A DNA stretch of 64,000 bases, taken from assembly GCA_029204225.1 (NCBI GenBank), contig CM055093.1:25091912-25155911 (forward strand), given 5' to 3'. This document shows positions 34,894 to 46,328 of this stretch, one piece after another. Numbering within the stretch: the first letter of the stretch is position 1; each line of letters begins with the position of its first letter. The DNA is from Diphasiastrum complanatum. Its lineage: Eukaryota > Streptophyta > Lycopodiopsida > Lycopodiales > Lycopodiaceae. The notes under the pieces are model-generated. The model made no database searches and was not told the DNA's origin. It saw nothing but the letters and a program-made list of their open reading frames with translations. Position numbers and translations under genes: made by a program.

Positions 34894-36404
34894 TTACGTA
34901 AGTGTGTGTTGCATCTATCATCCGAAGTTTTCAAATTTCATGAAAAATTAGAGATTGTATCTCCCATGCTATCTTAGAGATTTTTGGATCAAGAGGGTTC
35001 ATTATCATAAGGATTGAATCATTTTTGGAACTGTATGAAAATCCCTGCTCAGACACGTGTAAAGGACAACCAAATTCAGTGTGGTAGTTCTCTTCTAAGT
35101 TTGATCCAAATTTGGTGCTAGATAGCTTGTTTCACTACAAAGCCATGAACAAAGGGATGAGTTTGATCTATGTAGTTATGGGCTAGTCAATCGTGAAATT
35201 TAAACATAAAGACTGAAGATTTACAGATTGAAAAGCTTAAACGACCTCCTCAGAATAGACGAGACAAGACCAATGACAAGACCCTCACGCGACTCAATAG
35301 GAACACTCATCCCCGAGGGGACTAGGGCGAGAGTACTAACGCTTACCCAGAGTGGGTTATGAACAGACCCACCTAGGGAAGAGTGGATGGAAGAGCGTGC
35401 TCGGTAGGTGAGTTTTGAAAAGTCCACTAAGTCTGAGGAGCTGATATCGTTCGCATCTGTTGTTAATCAACATGACCAAGTTGTACCTCCTGACAAGGAC
35501 AGTGAAGGTGACTTAGACTATGTAGAAGTACAGGACATAGTATGGACAACCATTGTAGATTATCCTCTAAAACTAGATCCATAGGCTCTTGCTTAACGAA
35601 GCAAGAAAACGACAAGAATCATGAACGCCCACTTGATGCATTTGATCAAGAATTATTCGAATATCAAGAAGAGACAATAGATGACCACACGGTGGTAAAC
35701 TTTGATATTTTTATCTAGGATAGTACTAGAACACCATATGACTCATTCCTTTTTTAGTGATGAAAAATTTGAGCCTGAAGAAAACGTGGTAATAGGGTAC
35801 CCCCCTGACCCAAATGACGATCTAGTTCTTTTGGCCACCTATCAAATACATGAATGACCGAATATGGCAAAGAGAAAAAGGGCAAGAAACACTAAAGCGC
35901 AAGAAATACTAAAGCGCAAGCTAGGGTTGAAGTACATGGTGAATACCCTGATAACAAGATTGATGTTGGGTAAGCAAGATGATGAAACCCACCCTTATCC
36001 TTGATTTTACCTAGGGGATGAAGGGCAGATAGGGAGGTTAAGTTTTATTTGTATTTATTTACTTTGTTATTCTTGTTATATGGTGAATTATTTTTCTGAA
36101 GGTTATCGAAAAAGAAAAAAAACTAGGGTTTTTGGCTGTATGCACTCACCCTTGAAGTACAGGAGTATGATGATCCAAAACTCACAATCATTGCACCCAC
36201 CATCGATGCACTCGCATCATGTAGGCACAATTGGTTTGGACATTTGATTGCAAGACTGTCTCATGCATCCATACCCCTGCATTCTGCATATACTCTAAAC
36301 TGCATAGGGCATTACAAGTTTTATCCTATGGGAATGAGTGTATAGATGCACAGTTGAGAGAGGGTCGAGAGAGGAAAAAGTGAAAATAGAAACAATATAG
36401 TGGG
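34894..36404 (+). other. Leader or unassigned region before gag
   Basis: 1.5 kb with no long plus frame. Fragments such as NQHDQVVPPDKDSEGDLDYV (about 35462-35521) suggest an older broken element here. A short direct repeat, aagaaa(c/t)actaaagcgc, lies near 35880-35915. Confidence 0.35.
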
Positions 36405-36592
36405 GTGGGGAGTGACTCCATCGCCCAAACCAAACAACAAGAAAACAGACTTCAAGAAGCAATGGCTTCAATCAGCAGCATGCTGAACAAGATCTGCACT
36501 ATACTTAATTCTTCAGGATCTAACTTTCTAGCCTGGAAAGTTAAGACATTTTTGATACTCAAGGGCGAAGGATTCTTTCCCTGGGTGGATGG
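36405..36592 (+). mobile_element. Copia gag, N-terminal part, split by a nested element
   Basis: From ATG at 36405 the frame contains SNFLAWKVKTFLILKGEGFF, the start of a copia gag domain, and is cut after PWVDG by the copia element at 36593. The rest of the same gag resumes in frame at 42909. Together with the primer site at 34882 this defines an older plus-strand copia element. Confidence 0.8.
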
Positions 36593-37454
36593 TGATAAAT
36601 TTTACAGTTTTTAGGACAATAATGATTGTACTTTACAATCATAGAGAGTTATTGGTTGCTTAATCAATGAATCTATCAAGTTCTACACATTAGATCTTGA
36701 TCTAGATTCACTACACTTGGATTTAAGCAAGAGCAATGGATCAACACATCATTTTTTTTAGTGAGAGGGGCTTCACACATGTGGAGTACTGTCCACTGTA
36801 CGGCCTTCACCTGAAACAACAAGTACAATGATACTAGATAGCAATCATGCATAAAAATCACAAGACAAATGACTAGAAATCTCACAAAAGTGTAGAGTGC
36901 AAAAGTCTCATCATTTCTTAGCAAAATGATGATCCTTTTATGGATCAAGTACATCCATGAGTCTGGTACAGTCCAGCAGGCCTTCACACGTGTGAAGAGT
37001 GCCACATCACTCATATCTATCCATTTGATCCATCCTTGATCCTTATCCAATAGTTGACCTTCTAGAATATGACTAAAATCCAAAAAGCTAGTCTCCTAGA
37101 ATATAGGAATATTCCCTACAAAATAGGATCTAAGGAAAATGGTCAACTCTTATCTTCTAGTACTCTATACACACATGTGAACATCCACTTGCCATGTGGG
37201 AGCATTTACTCATGCACATGCAAGGAAAAGCTAATTTGTAGGTGACTAGTCAACTTGACTAAAAACTAGTCATTTCATGTTCACACTAACTAGAATGATA
37301 CAAAATCAATTTGGATATATACAAACATGAAAAGTACATCCTTTCACACATGGGAACATGCTCCACACGTGTGAAATCATATCATCAACATATTCTAATG
37401 TTTGATCAATATTTACATGAACCAATGTCAAGTGAGAAGTGACAATTTTCAACA
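36593..37454 (-). repeat. Copia 3' LTR (left)
   Basis: 862 bp. Contains palindrome TTCACACGTGTGAA at 36983-36996 and the imperfect inverted repeat tttcacac...gtgtgaaa at about 37342-37378. Confidence 0.95.
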
Positions 37455-37466
37455 CTCCTCCTCACT
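37455..37466 (-). other. Polypurine tract of the intact copia element
   Basis: AGTGAGGAGGAG on the minus strand, immediately before the 3' LTR. It follows the gag-pol stop directly, with only a few bases between. Confidence 0.85.
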
Positions 37467-37467
37467 T

Positions 37468-40400
37468 CTAACTTGGCAAATCTAGTGTACATCTATCTAC
37501 AATTCCAAGAGCATATCTTAACTTAAAAAATGGATCTTTGGACAATGGTTTGGTTAAGATATCAGCTATGCATTCGGATGATGGTACATGATGTAGTTGC
37601 ACTTCCTTGGATTGTACCTTCTCCCTCACAAAGTGGTGAGCTATCTCAATATGCTTTGTTCTAGCATGGAAGATAGGATTTGAAGCAATTTGTTGAGAAG
37701 CTTGATTGTCACAAAATATGTAAGGGATCTCCTCGGCCTCTAGCACATGTAGTTCCATCAAGAGTCTTCTTAGCCATAAGAGCTCTTTGGTTGTTGAAGT
37801 CAATGCCTTGTACTCGGCTTCACAAGAAGATAGTGAGATTGTATCTTGCTTTTTGGAAAGCCAAGATATCACTCCTTCACAAAGAAATGTTGCAAATGCA
37901 CTAATGGACTTCCTATCCATCTTGTCACCTGCAAAATCTGAATCCGAGTAGGCTCTCAAGTGCAAGTTAGATCCTTCATAAAGTATACCAAAAAATCTAG
38001 TACTAGAAACATATCTAAGTACTCTCTTGGCACTTTTCCAATGATGAATTAAAGGAGCTTGCATACTTTGACTCAACTTGCTTACACAAAAACTTAAGTC
38101 AGGTCTAGTGATGGTTAAATAGATTAGAGAGCCTATAAGCTTCCTAAAGAGAGTGATGTCCTCAAAGGATGCTTCATCACCTTCATTAGTTGCTTTCACA
38201 ACATGCTCCATAGGGGTGTCAATCCCCTTACAATCTTTCATACCAAATCTTTCAAGAATGGAAGTAGCATACTTAGATTGACTTATGAAAGTACAATTGC
38301 TACTTCTAGACACTTCTATCCCAAGTATAAACTTTAGGAAGCCTAGATCTACCATCTTGAACTCACTAGATAAGTCAACTTTTACTTTGCCTATGCCATC
38401 ATCATCATTTCCTGTCATAATGATGTCATCAACATAAAGAACCAAAATGATGATCTTTCCTTCATTACATTTGAAATATAAAGAAGGTTCATAAGCACTT
38501 AGTACAAAGCCAAGGGAATAGAGAAAATCATGCAACCTAGAGTACCAAGCTCTAGGTGCTTGCTTCAAGCCATATAGGCTCTTCCTTAAGTAGCACACCT
38601 TTTGCTCCTCACCAATCTTGATGAAGCCCTCGGGTTGCATCATGTAGATTTCCTCTTCTAAGAAGCCATTCAAGAAGGCATTTGTCACATCCATTTGGTA
38701 GAGATCCCATTTGAACAAAGTAGCAATGCAAATGATTAATCTAATAGTTACAAGCTTAGCTACAGGTGCAAATGTTTCTTCATAATCCAATCCTTTTATT
38801 TGAAGAAATCCCTTAGCAACAAGCCTAGCTTTGTATTTACTAATAGATCCATCTTGATTGTACTTAATTCTATAAATCCACTTACATGCAAGTGGTTTCT
38901 TTCCTCTTGGAAGATTTACAAGATTCCAAGTATGATTTTCTTCTAATGCATCATACTCTACTTGCATTGCATCTCTCCAAACTTTAGATTTACATGCTTC
39001 TTCAAAAGATGATGGTTCTTCAATCAATGTAGCTAAAAAAGAGTAAGAGGTAGAAGATGTAGAGCCTTCCTTTTGCTTTCCCTTGTCCACATAGGTAAGC
39101 CTTGAGGGCTCGGCCTTGCTCCTTGATGATCTTCTTGGCCCCTTTTGACTTGGATCCAAATCTCCATCCTCGGGTTTGTCATGATCCTCCTCGGGTTTGT
39201 CAAGATCCTCCTTGGATTTGTCAAGATCTTCAATGCACAATGGGTTAGATCCATTTGACAAGCTCTTAGCAAATTGTGACTCATCAAAAAGTACATCCTT
39301 GCTTACCTTTACTTTCTTGGATGTAGGATCATATATCCTATATCCCTTGCTATTTTCTCCATAGCCAACAAAGATTCCTTTGAAGGAGGTAGCATCTTCT
39401 TTCCTTCTAGTCTCCAAAGGAATGTGTACATAACAAGTACATCCAAAGATCTTAAAATATTTTACATTGGGTTTCTTATCAAACAAGGCTTGATAAGGTG
39501 AGATCCCATCTATAGCACTACTAGGAAGTCTATTACACAAATAATTAGCACATGTTATGGCTTCTCCCCAAAATGAGATGGGAAGTGATGCATCAAGCCT
39601 CAAGGACTTTGCACACTCACATAGACTCCTATTTTTCCTCTCGGCCACCCCATTTTGTTGAGGGGTGTAGGAACAAGTGTATTGTAACTTAATACCATTG
39701 ATCTCACAAAAGTCTTTCATTTTATTGGAGGTGTACTCTCCTCCATTATCACATTTTAGTGCTTTGATAGAAGTACTAAGTTGTTTCTCTACTAGAGACT
39801 TGAACTTAATGAAAGCTTCATAAACAAGATTTTTCTTTGATAGTAACTCAATCCATGTGAATCTAGTACAATCATCTATAAAAGTTACATACATCAAGGC
39901 ACCTCCATTACTTGCATGTGAAAAACTATGTACATCAGAATGTATGAGATCCAAGGGAGAGAGAGATCTTGATGAAGATTTCTTGTAAGAAGATTTGTGT
40001 GACTTTGCAAGGCCACATGCCTCACACATTTTTCCACACTTCTTGAAAGCTCTTGGTAGGCCGAGAGCTAGTTCCTTGCTTGCCATTGACTCCATAGATT
40101 GAAGATTAGGATGGCCTAATCTCTTATGCCAAAGCTCCACTTGAGTTAGCTCCTCCCTAGCCAAGTTCACACTTTCACTTGCAACATTAGCATCCAACTT
40201 GAAAAGTCTACCTTGCTTAATGCCACTAGCTATGCACTTATCATTTTTCAAGATGGAACAAACTCCATTCTTGAAATGTACATCTAGTCCATTGTCCATT
40301 AATTGTCCTACACTAAGCAAGTTTCTTGAAATGGTAGGAACATACAAAACATTATCTAGATCTATCCTTTTAGATGTGCCTAAACAAAGAGGTATAGATC

Positions 40401-41448
40401 CTATGCCATCTATCTTGCATGCTTGATCACTAGCAGTGTATATTGACTTCTTAGAGTCATTACAAGATAGAAGAGTAGAAAAATAATGCTTGTTAAAGGA
40501 CATGTGGGAACTAGCCCCACTATCTATCCACCATGTGTCTTGACTTGAAGTTGGTGTAGATGCAACCATTAAGGATGTGTTGAATCCATCCTCATATTCT
40601 TCCTCTTGAGCAATGTTCCCTTGATCTCCTTTGGCTTGTTGATTCTTCTTCAAGTAGCATTCTGAGGCAAAGTGTCCTTTCTTTCCACAAAAGAAACACT
40701 TTAGTTTTGCCTTGTTCTTCACTTTGCCTTTGGAGGTAGATCCTCCATTCTTCATCTCGGCCTCCTTGCCTTGATTTTTCTTGAATGGATTTTGCTTTTT
40801 CTTGCCTTTAGATGTAAAGTTAGCTTTCTCCTCTCCTCCATTAAGTGACATGCTATCCATTCTTGTCTTGAGGTGTAGAAGCCTACTCTCCTCGGCCACA
40901 AGAACATTGTGCAACTTTTCAATGGATGGAAGAGAGTCTTGAATGGCAAATGATTGGACTAAGTTGGTAAACTCATCACTTAGACCATTCAAAATGATTT
41001 GTACTAGTTCTTGATCTTGGATCTTCTCTCCTATTGCACTTAACTCCTTGTTAAGAGATTTGATCCTAAGAACATACTCTTGTCCACTCTCTCCACTTCC
41101 TTTCATGCTTTGGAAAACTTGATTTCTTAGCATGAGGATTCTTGAAGTATTGTTGGATTCATAAATGCTCTTTAATGAATCCCAAGCCTCTTTGGATGAG
41201 GTACAAGAAGACACCTCTTTCAAGAGGTCATTGCATACATTTAACTTTATGCAATGTAGAGCTAATCTTGCTCTCTTCTTGTATTTGGCTTGTTCTTGGG
41301 GAGTTTGAGGCTCTTCCTCTACTCCTTGAACTATGTCATATAGATCATGGATCACTAGGAGTGATTCCATTCTCACTTTCCAAATGGAATAATTTGTGGA
41401 AGTGAGTCTCTCACTTGATTCCATCAAATATCCACCCATGGATGACAT
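37468..41448 (-). CDS. Copia gag-pol polyprotein, 1326 aa
   Basis: One uninterrupted frame with all domains in copia order. Gag (UBN2-type) spans about residues 1-240. The zinc knuckle CFFCGKKGHFASEC is near 250. Protease WWIDSGASSHM is near 303. GAG-pre-integrase LWHKRLGH is near 437. The integrase core has its catalytic triad at HSDVHS (about 500), CDNGGEY (about 565) and the Glu of GVAERKNR (about 600). Reverse transcriptase has YQMDVTNAFLNG and the catalytic YVDDIIM (about 1003). RNase H has SDSDFAGD (about 1164), SSCEAEY and FCDNQAS, ending near ADILTKPLS. Length and order are those of a complete plant copia polyprotein. No missing catalytic residue was seen. It is expected to be transcribed from the LTR at 42044-42907. 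Confidence 0.97.
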   Translation of the reverse strand: MSSMGGYLMESSERLTSTNYSIWKVRMESLLVIHDLYDIVQGVEEEPQTPQEQAKYKKRARLALHCIKLNVCNDLLKEVSSCTSSKEAWDSLKSIYESNNTSRILMLRNQVFQSMKGSGESGQEYVLRIKSLNKELSAIGEKIQDQELVQIILNGLSDEFTNLVQSFAIQDSLPSIEKLHNVLVAEESRLLHLKTRMDSMSLNGGEEKANFTSKGKKKQNPFKKNQGKEAEMKNGGSTSKGKVKNKAKLKCFFCGKKGHFASECYLKKNQQAKGDQGNIAQEEEYEDGFNTSLMVASTPTSSQDTWWIDSGASSHMSFNKHYFSTLLSCNDSKKSIYTASDQACKIDGIGSIPLCLGTSKRIDLDNVLYVPTISRNLLSVGQLMDNGLDVHFKNGVCSILKNDKCIASGIKQGRLFKLDANVASESVNLAREELTQVELWHKRLGHPNLQSMESMASKELALGLPRAFKKCGKMCEACGLAKSHKSSYKKSSSRSLSPLDLIHSDVHSFSHASNGGALMYVTFIDDCTRFTWIELLSKKNLVYEAFIKFKSLVEKQLSTSIKALKCDNGGEYTSNKMKDFCEINGIKLQYTCSYTPQQNGVAERKNRSLCECAKSLRLDASLPISFWGEAITCANYLCNRLPSSAIDGISPYQALFDKKPNVKYFKIFGCTCYVHIPLETRRKEDATSFKGIFVGYGENSKGYRIYDPTSKKVKVSKDVLFDESQFAKSLSNGSNPLCIEDLDKSKEDLDKPEEDHDKPEDGDLDPSQKGPRRSSRSKAEPSRLTYVDKGKQKEGSTSSTSYSFLATLIEEPSSFEEACKSKVWRDAMQVEYDALEENHTWNLVNLPRGKKPLACKWIYRIKYNQDGSISKYKARLVAKGFLQIKGLDYEETFAPVAKLVTIRLIICIATLFKWDLYQMDVTNAFLNGFLEEEIYMMQPEGFIKIGEEQKVCYLRKSLYGLKQAPRAWYSRLHDFLYSLGFVLSAYEPSLYFKCNEGKIIILVLYVDDIIMTGNDDDGIGKVKVDLSSEFKMVDLGFLKFILGIEVSRSSNCTFISQSKYATSILERFGMKDCKGIDTPMEHVVKATNEGDEASFEDITLFRKLIGSLIYLTITRPDLSFCVSKLSQSMQAPLIHHWKSAKRVLRYVSSTRFFGILYEGSNLHLRAYSDSDFAGDKMDRKSISAFATFLCEGVISWLSKKQDTISLSSCEAEYKALTSTTKELLWLRRLLMELHVLEAEEIPYIFCDNQASQQIASNPIFHARTKHIEIAHHFVREKVQSKEVQLHHVPSSECIADILTKPLSKDPFFKLRYALGIVDRCTLDLPS

Positions 41449-42031
41449 TTTAGAATGAATGCTCTTTTAAAAATCACAAAGATTTTTGAATTTTAAAAGA
41501 TCTATGAAGTGGCCTAAAGCTTACTAGAATGCCTATAGGCTTGTCTCTATCAAACTAACACACAAGCTTGTATGATACTCAAAGATCTTACCAAAAATTT
41601 CTAGCTTTCACTCTCACAAAAAAAATTGCTTTACACTTTTCTTAGAGATTTCACTTCAACTAAGGATCTGAACAAATCAGCCTCTTAGATCTGATCTTAG
41701 ACTCTAAAAAGAAATGCTTCAATGATCCAAAACACTATTTGGTCATAGGCATTAGTTAGAATGAATCTAGATCAATACTATGCTTCAAAAAGCACCAAAA
41801 ATGAACTAGTATTGTGATTTTGGGACCAAAAAACACAAAGTAACTTGAATTGAAAGTTGCTGTACGGTTTCACACGTGTGAAAAGTACATACACAGCCTC
41901 CAAGTCGTTTTGATCCAAATGATTACAAGCTATCACTCTAGAAGAACTCGCCCTCACTAGTATTGGCCAAAAAACAAATTTTGCCAATGATCTTTACAAG
42001 ATTTATGATTCAATGATCACTCTCTTACTTA
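41449..42031 (-). other. Leader of the intact copia element
   Basis: 583 bp between primer site and gag start. It includes a perfect TTCACACGTGTGAA at 41869-41882, the same palindrome as in the LTR. Otherwise non-coding. Confidence 0.7.
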
Positions 42032-42043
42032 GCTCTGATACCA
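42032..42043 (-). other. Primer binding site of the intact copia element
   Basis: TGGTATCAGAGC on the minus strand, abutting the 5' LTR: initiator tRNA-Met primer. Confidence 0.95.
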
Positions 42044-42907
42044 TGATAAATTTTACAGTTTTTAGGACAATAATGATTGTACTTTACAATCATAGAGAGT
42101 TATTGGTTGCTTAATCAATGAATCTATCAAGTTCTACACATTAGATCTTGATCTAGATTCACTACACTTGGATTTAAGCAAGAGCAATGGATCAACACAT
42201 CATTTTTTTTAGTGAGAGGGGCTTCACACATGTGGAGTACTGTCCACTGTACGGCCTTCACCTGAAACAACAAGTACAATGATACTAGATAGCAATCATG
42301 CATAAAAATCACAAGACAAATGACTAGAAATCTCACAAAAGTGTAGAGTGCAAAAGTCTCATCAATTTTCTTAGCAAAATGATGATCCTTTTATGGATCA
42401 AGTACATCCATGAGTCTGGTACAGTCCAGCAGGCCTTCACACGTGTGAAGAGTGCCACATCACTCATATCTATCCATTTGATCCATCCTTGATCCTTATC
42501 CAATAGTTGACCTTCTAGAATATGACTAAAATCCAAAAAGCTAGTCTCCTAGAATATAGGAATATTCCCTACAAAATAGGATCTAAGGAAAATGGTCAAC
42601 TCTTATCTTCTAGTACTCTATACACACATGTGAACATCCACTTGCCATGTGGGAGCATTTACTCATGCACATGCAAGGAAAAGCTAATTTGTAGGTGACT
42701 AGTCAACTTGACTAAAAACTAGTCATTTCATGTTCACACTAACTAGAATGATACAAAATCAATTTGGATATATACAAACATGAAAAGTACATCCTTTCAC
42801 ACATGGGAACATGCTCCACACGTGTGAAATCATATCATCAACATATTCTAATGTTTGATCAATATTTACATGAACCAATGTCAAGTGAGAAGTGACAATT
42901 TTCAACA
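42044..42907 (-). repeat. Copia 5' LTR (right)
   Basis: 864 bp. Carries TTCACACGTGTGAA at 42436-42449. Confidence 0.95.
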
Positions 42908-42908
42908 A

Positions 42909-43424
42909 GATGGTACAAAAGAAATGCCTACGACAACAGGCAAGGAGCTACGCGAATGGAGGGAGAAAAACGACAAGGTAGTAACCTTGCTATCATCTTC
43001 CATCGAAGATAGCCTTACACTTGACCTGGCTACACTCTCCAAAGCTAAGGAGATGTGGGATGCACTGCTCACAAGATTTCAAATGAAATCAAGAAGTCAG
43101 TTTATGATGCTGGAAGATCAGCTGACGAATCTGCAGTGGGATGGAAAAGACCTCACCTCTTTCATGAGAAAGATGAAGGATCTGTTTCTATCACTACACA
43201 ACTCAGGAGCAGAGAATGCAGTATCAGCTGAGAAGCAGCTCACATATCTGTTGAGAGCCTTACCCAGATCTTTCCAGACGACACAAACCCTGCTCACGAA
43301 AGATCCTACCATGGATCTCGAAAAGGCGATTGTCAAGATTCGAGAGGAAGTCGAGGCCAAAGAGAATCTTGATCACAAAGATGTCTCTAACCAAACACTC
43401 TACAAAGGTGTTCCGTTTGCTTAG
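42909..43424 (+). mobile_element. Copia gag, remainder after the nested element
   Basis: Resumes the frame broken at 36592. Contains LSKAKEMWDALLTRFQ, MMLEDQLTNLQW, MRKMKDLFLSLHN and LLRALPRSFQTTQTLLT, a typical UBN2 gag. It stops at TAG before any zinc knuckle; pol does not follow on this strand. A gag-less copia pol lies on the opposite strand at 46.3-48.4 kb and could be its displaced, inverted pol. Confidence 0.85.
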
Positions 43425-44759
43425 AAAGCATAAGTATTACGCAAATTGAATGAGCAATTAGAACTCATCTCATAGTTTTAGGCCTCAAAATAGTCAAGTT
43501 GCAATTTACTAGTTTTCACATAGAATGTTATCAAATATTTGAGAAAACATAACCCTAGGCATGTCAGTTTGTGGTAGATAGATCAATTTATCCTGGAGGT
43601 CCAAATATTGCATTATGTCCCGATGTCATTTCTTTTAATCAGATCATTAGATTCACATGTGACGGAAATACTGGTTTACTTGGAAACTGCCACAGGTTTC
43701 AAGAATTTGGTGTGCGTGATCAACAGTTACAATATGTCAATCAACAATTGCATCATGCCAATATTCAAGTGCATCATTACATACAAAATGCTAAGCAAGA
43801 ACTTTTTGCTCTTAAGAATAATATATCATAGTTGAATACTATAATTGGAAGTCTTCAATGCTCAAAATATGCTAGAATCAATGGAGAAGTTGTGATCTAA
43901 AAGCTTGCAATCTCTTGGCAATATAGAGTGTTTAAAAAAGACAATGATAAAAAGAAAGAGTTTCACAAAGAAAGATTGAAAGTTCATCTATATACAGTGG
44001 AAGTATTTAAAAAAATAATATTCGAGTATTCAAGTAAGTATGATTATTAATACACTAACATGATGGATATCTTACTATCATAAATTGCAATTGTTTGTTA
44101 TATCTGTTGTGTTTGTTGAATATTTTTCTAGAATTGACTTTGGATTTAGAATGTGTTATGTTTTGTAGATCACAGTTGGTAGCAAAGGATCACTCGAAAG
44201 ATCAGTCATGCATTGAAGAATCTCTCAGTTCAATTCTTCTACAAAAATCTGCATGAGCATTGATGAATACTTTTTTGTTTGAAAAAATGAAAAAGAAAAT
44301 TGCTAAGATGGTTTTAGTTAAGGTTCAAACATTTCTAGATGCAAATGTGGTACAAGGAACATGTGATTATGTTGGAATCAGCAGAAATGCATACGCAATG
44401 TTTTTTAGAATTGTGCAAGAAGCATTTGGTCTAGTAAAGATAAAAAAGACATATATTTCTTGTCATTTTGAGTTCAAATAGCAATTATTTTTCACTTAGA
44501 TGGATCATCTTTCACAATAGAGCCTACAACCAAATTGAGTCAAAAGGTGTTTAAGACAGCCATCGTGTCAAAAAGATGAATATGTTAATGACAACTGTGT
44601 TTCTACACTTTGACTCAATCAACAAGTACACTATGAAAATTGAAACATTCGATTCACAAAAAAAGTATAAACAACATCAACCATTCACACATGTTACAAT
44701 CGCATTTGATGAACACAAACTATACCAAAAAGATGTATGAATGTATAGAAAGATTGTTG
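43425..44759 (+). other. Unassigned, with two short plus-strand frames
   Basis: Frames at 43571-43831 (86 codons; Gln/Asn-rich, QQLQYVNQQLHHANIQ, perhaps coiled coil) and 44260-44481 (73 codons). A further broken reading near 44620-44740 has ETFDSQKKYKQHQ. These may be relics of one unknown element gene. I recognise no family. Confidence 0.3.
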
Positions 44760-45690
44760 TAAGTAAATATACTTTAACAATGTACAAGCCTAGAAGAATG
44801 ATTTGGAGATTGAGCATAAAGTGCTTGTAAAAACATTTGGGCATCCTCTCACAATATATGCATTATCTATGCTCATCGATTATGTAGTGTTGTGCTAATC
44901 TAAAGGACCTTAATTAGCCAGTATTGGATACTAGTAAGTGTCCTTAGAAGTAGCTTACAATAACTATTAAGTTGACTGTACAAAAAAGAGAGCGTGGAGT
45001 ATGTATTGTCACTTTCATGATAAAGCGTTTGAATATGCAGATAAATTAAAGGCAATCTTCAGAAGTAAACTATAGCCTAGCTCAAATCAAGCAAGCTCGA
45101 CTAAGGTTTGATCCCTCCAATTATCTTCTTTTATCTCTTCTCTCTTGATATTGGTGATTTTAGTGTGTAGAATGCATCTAAACTTATTTGGAACGTGTGA
45201 GGACTATTGTACATGTGATGTAGTATGGACATGGACAGTAGGCACTTGCATTTTAAAATTCAATGTGTATTCTTCATGATTTTACCTAAACTAGCATGCT
45301 AGAATGGAGATTTTCTACATTGTTGATGTTGTATGATGTGCACCCAATTTAGCCAAAGATCCAAGATCCATTTATGTCATCATTGGATATGTTTTTTCAC
45401 ACTTTAACCTGTCAATATGTTCGAGTTATAAATAAACGTTTGAACTTTTGAAAGCATAAATAAGTGTCTAACTTGCTCTTGATGAAGATAACAGTGGTTC
45501 ATCTAGAAAAGCCATCGGTGAATGTAATAACATAGATTGCTCCTTCATATGCTGGGATCTACATTAGGCCACATAAATCTCAATGAATCATATACATAAT
45601 GCCATTAGCTTTGTGAGCTTTGCCTTTGAAAAACCTTGACCTAGTATGCTTGCCAAGAATATAAGTCTCACACGTTTGCTTGGTGCAAGC
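44760..45690 (-). repeat. Inverted partner of 25287-26180
   Basis: Reverse complement of the plus-strand repeat at 25.3-26.2 kb. Its right end (about 45420-45690) reads on the minus strand as copia integrase (CETYILGKHTR, FFKGKAHKANGIMYM). Divergence is moderate, so both copies are old. Confidence 0.85.
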
Positions 45691-46328
45691 TAGTTCATGC
45701 CATGATCTCGCTAGTAGTATGTTCGACTGGCAAATGGCCTTTGGGAGATGTGATTTAGGGCATCATCGGGTGGTTCAAAGTATTGTATTCAGTTCCAAGG
45801 CATTGTCCTTACAATGAGGATGCTAACAGATCGCGGCCATGGTGATCAAGGATATCCTTAGTCCACTAAAGTCCCATACTCTATGTGTTTAGCAACTACC
45901 CTTATATCTTACAGTACTATCCTTATGTCTTTACAATACCATCCTTTGAGTCTTAAGGAATTCTTCCTTAACTCCTTAGGGATGGGTCTTTCAAGATTAG
46001 GATACTACCTTTAAGTTTTTAGGAATGTGCCTTTAGCTTTTGGATTACGAATGTAGGCCATAGTGTATAAGTACCTACCTTTGAGGTCGTAGGACCCTCA
46101 ATGGGTGGGGCTCGTCTTGATTGCTTATTAGCATCAAACTTCTTCAGTGTCTCTTCTCTTAGTTACAATTTGTGTATTCTAATCTGATATATGTCAAGTA
46201 TTATCCAATAATTACGGTCTCTCTATGTAAACCTCAGATTAGAGTGATTATACATCTACAACTAATCAGGGAATTACAAGAGTGGCAGATTAGCCATGAC
46301 CTAGGAAGTATCTGCTGACGTCATGTCA
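45691..46328. other. Unassigned, LTR-like
   Basis: Repeated phrases (ccttatatcttacagtactatccttatgtctttacaa type) at 45890-46040, then a TATA-like tgtataagta near 46067 and a T-rich stretch. This would suit U3-R-U5 of a plus-strand LTR, but no borders or primer site were found. Confidence 0.25.

Larger units (their letters stand above)
36593..42907 (-). mobile_element. Complete Ty1/copia retrotransposon, 6315 bp
   Basis: LTRs at 36593-37454 (862 bp, the element's 3' LTR) and 42044-42907 (864 bp, 5' LTR) differ by eye only in a 2-nt indel near 36915/42365. Ends are TGTTGAAAATTG...ATTTATCA in element orientation. The PBS is at 42032-42043 and the polypurine tract at 37455-37466. The single long gag-pol frame is intact. 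The left flank ends GATGG; the right flank is A then GATGG, a 5-bp target duplication plus one extra base. All parts for autonomous movement are present, so it is a young insertion. It sits inside another copia gag. Confidence 0.95.

Noticed and set aside
39033-39296. Overlapping frames inside the intact copia gag-pol
   Set aside because: Shadow frames of the 1326-codon polyprotein, produced by its repetitive linker.
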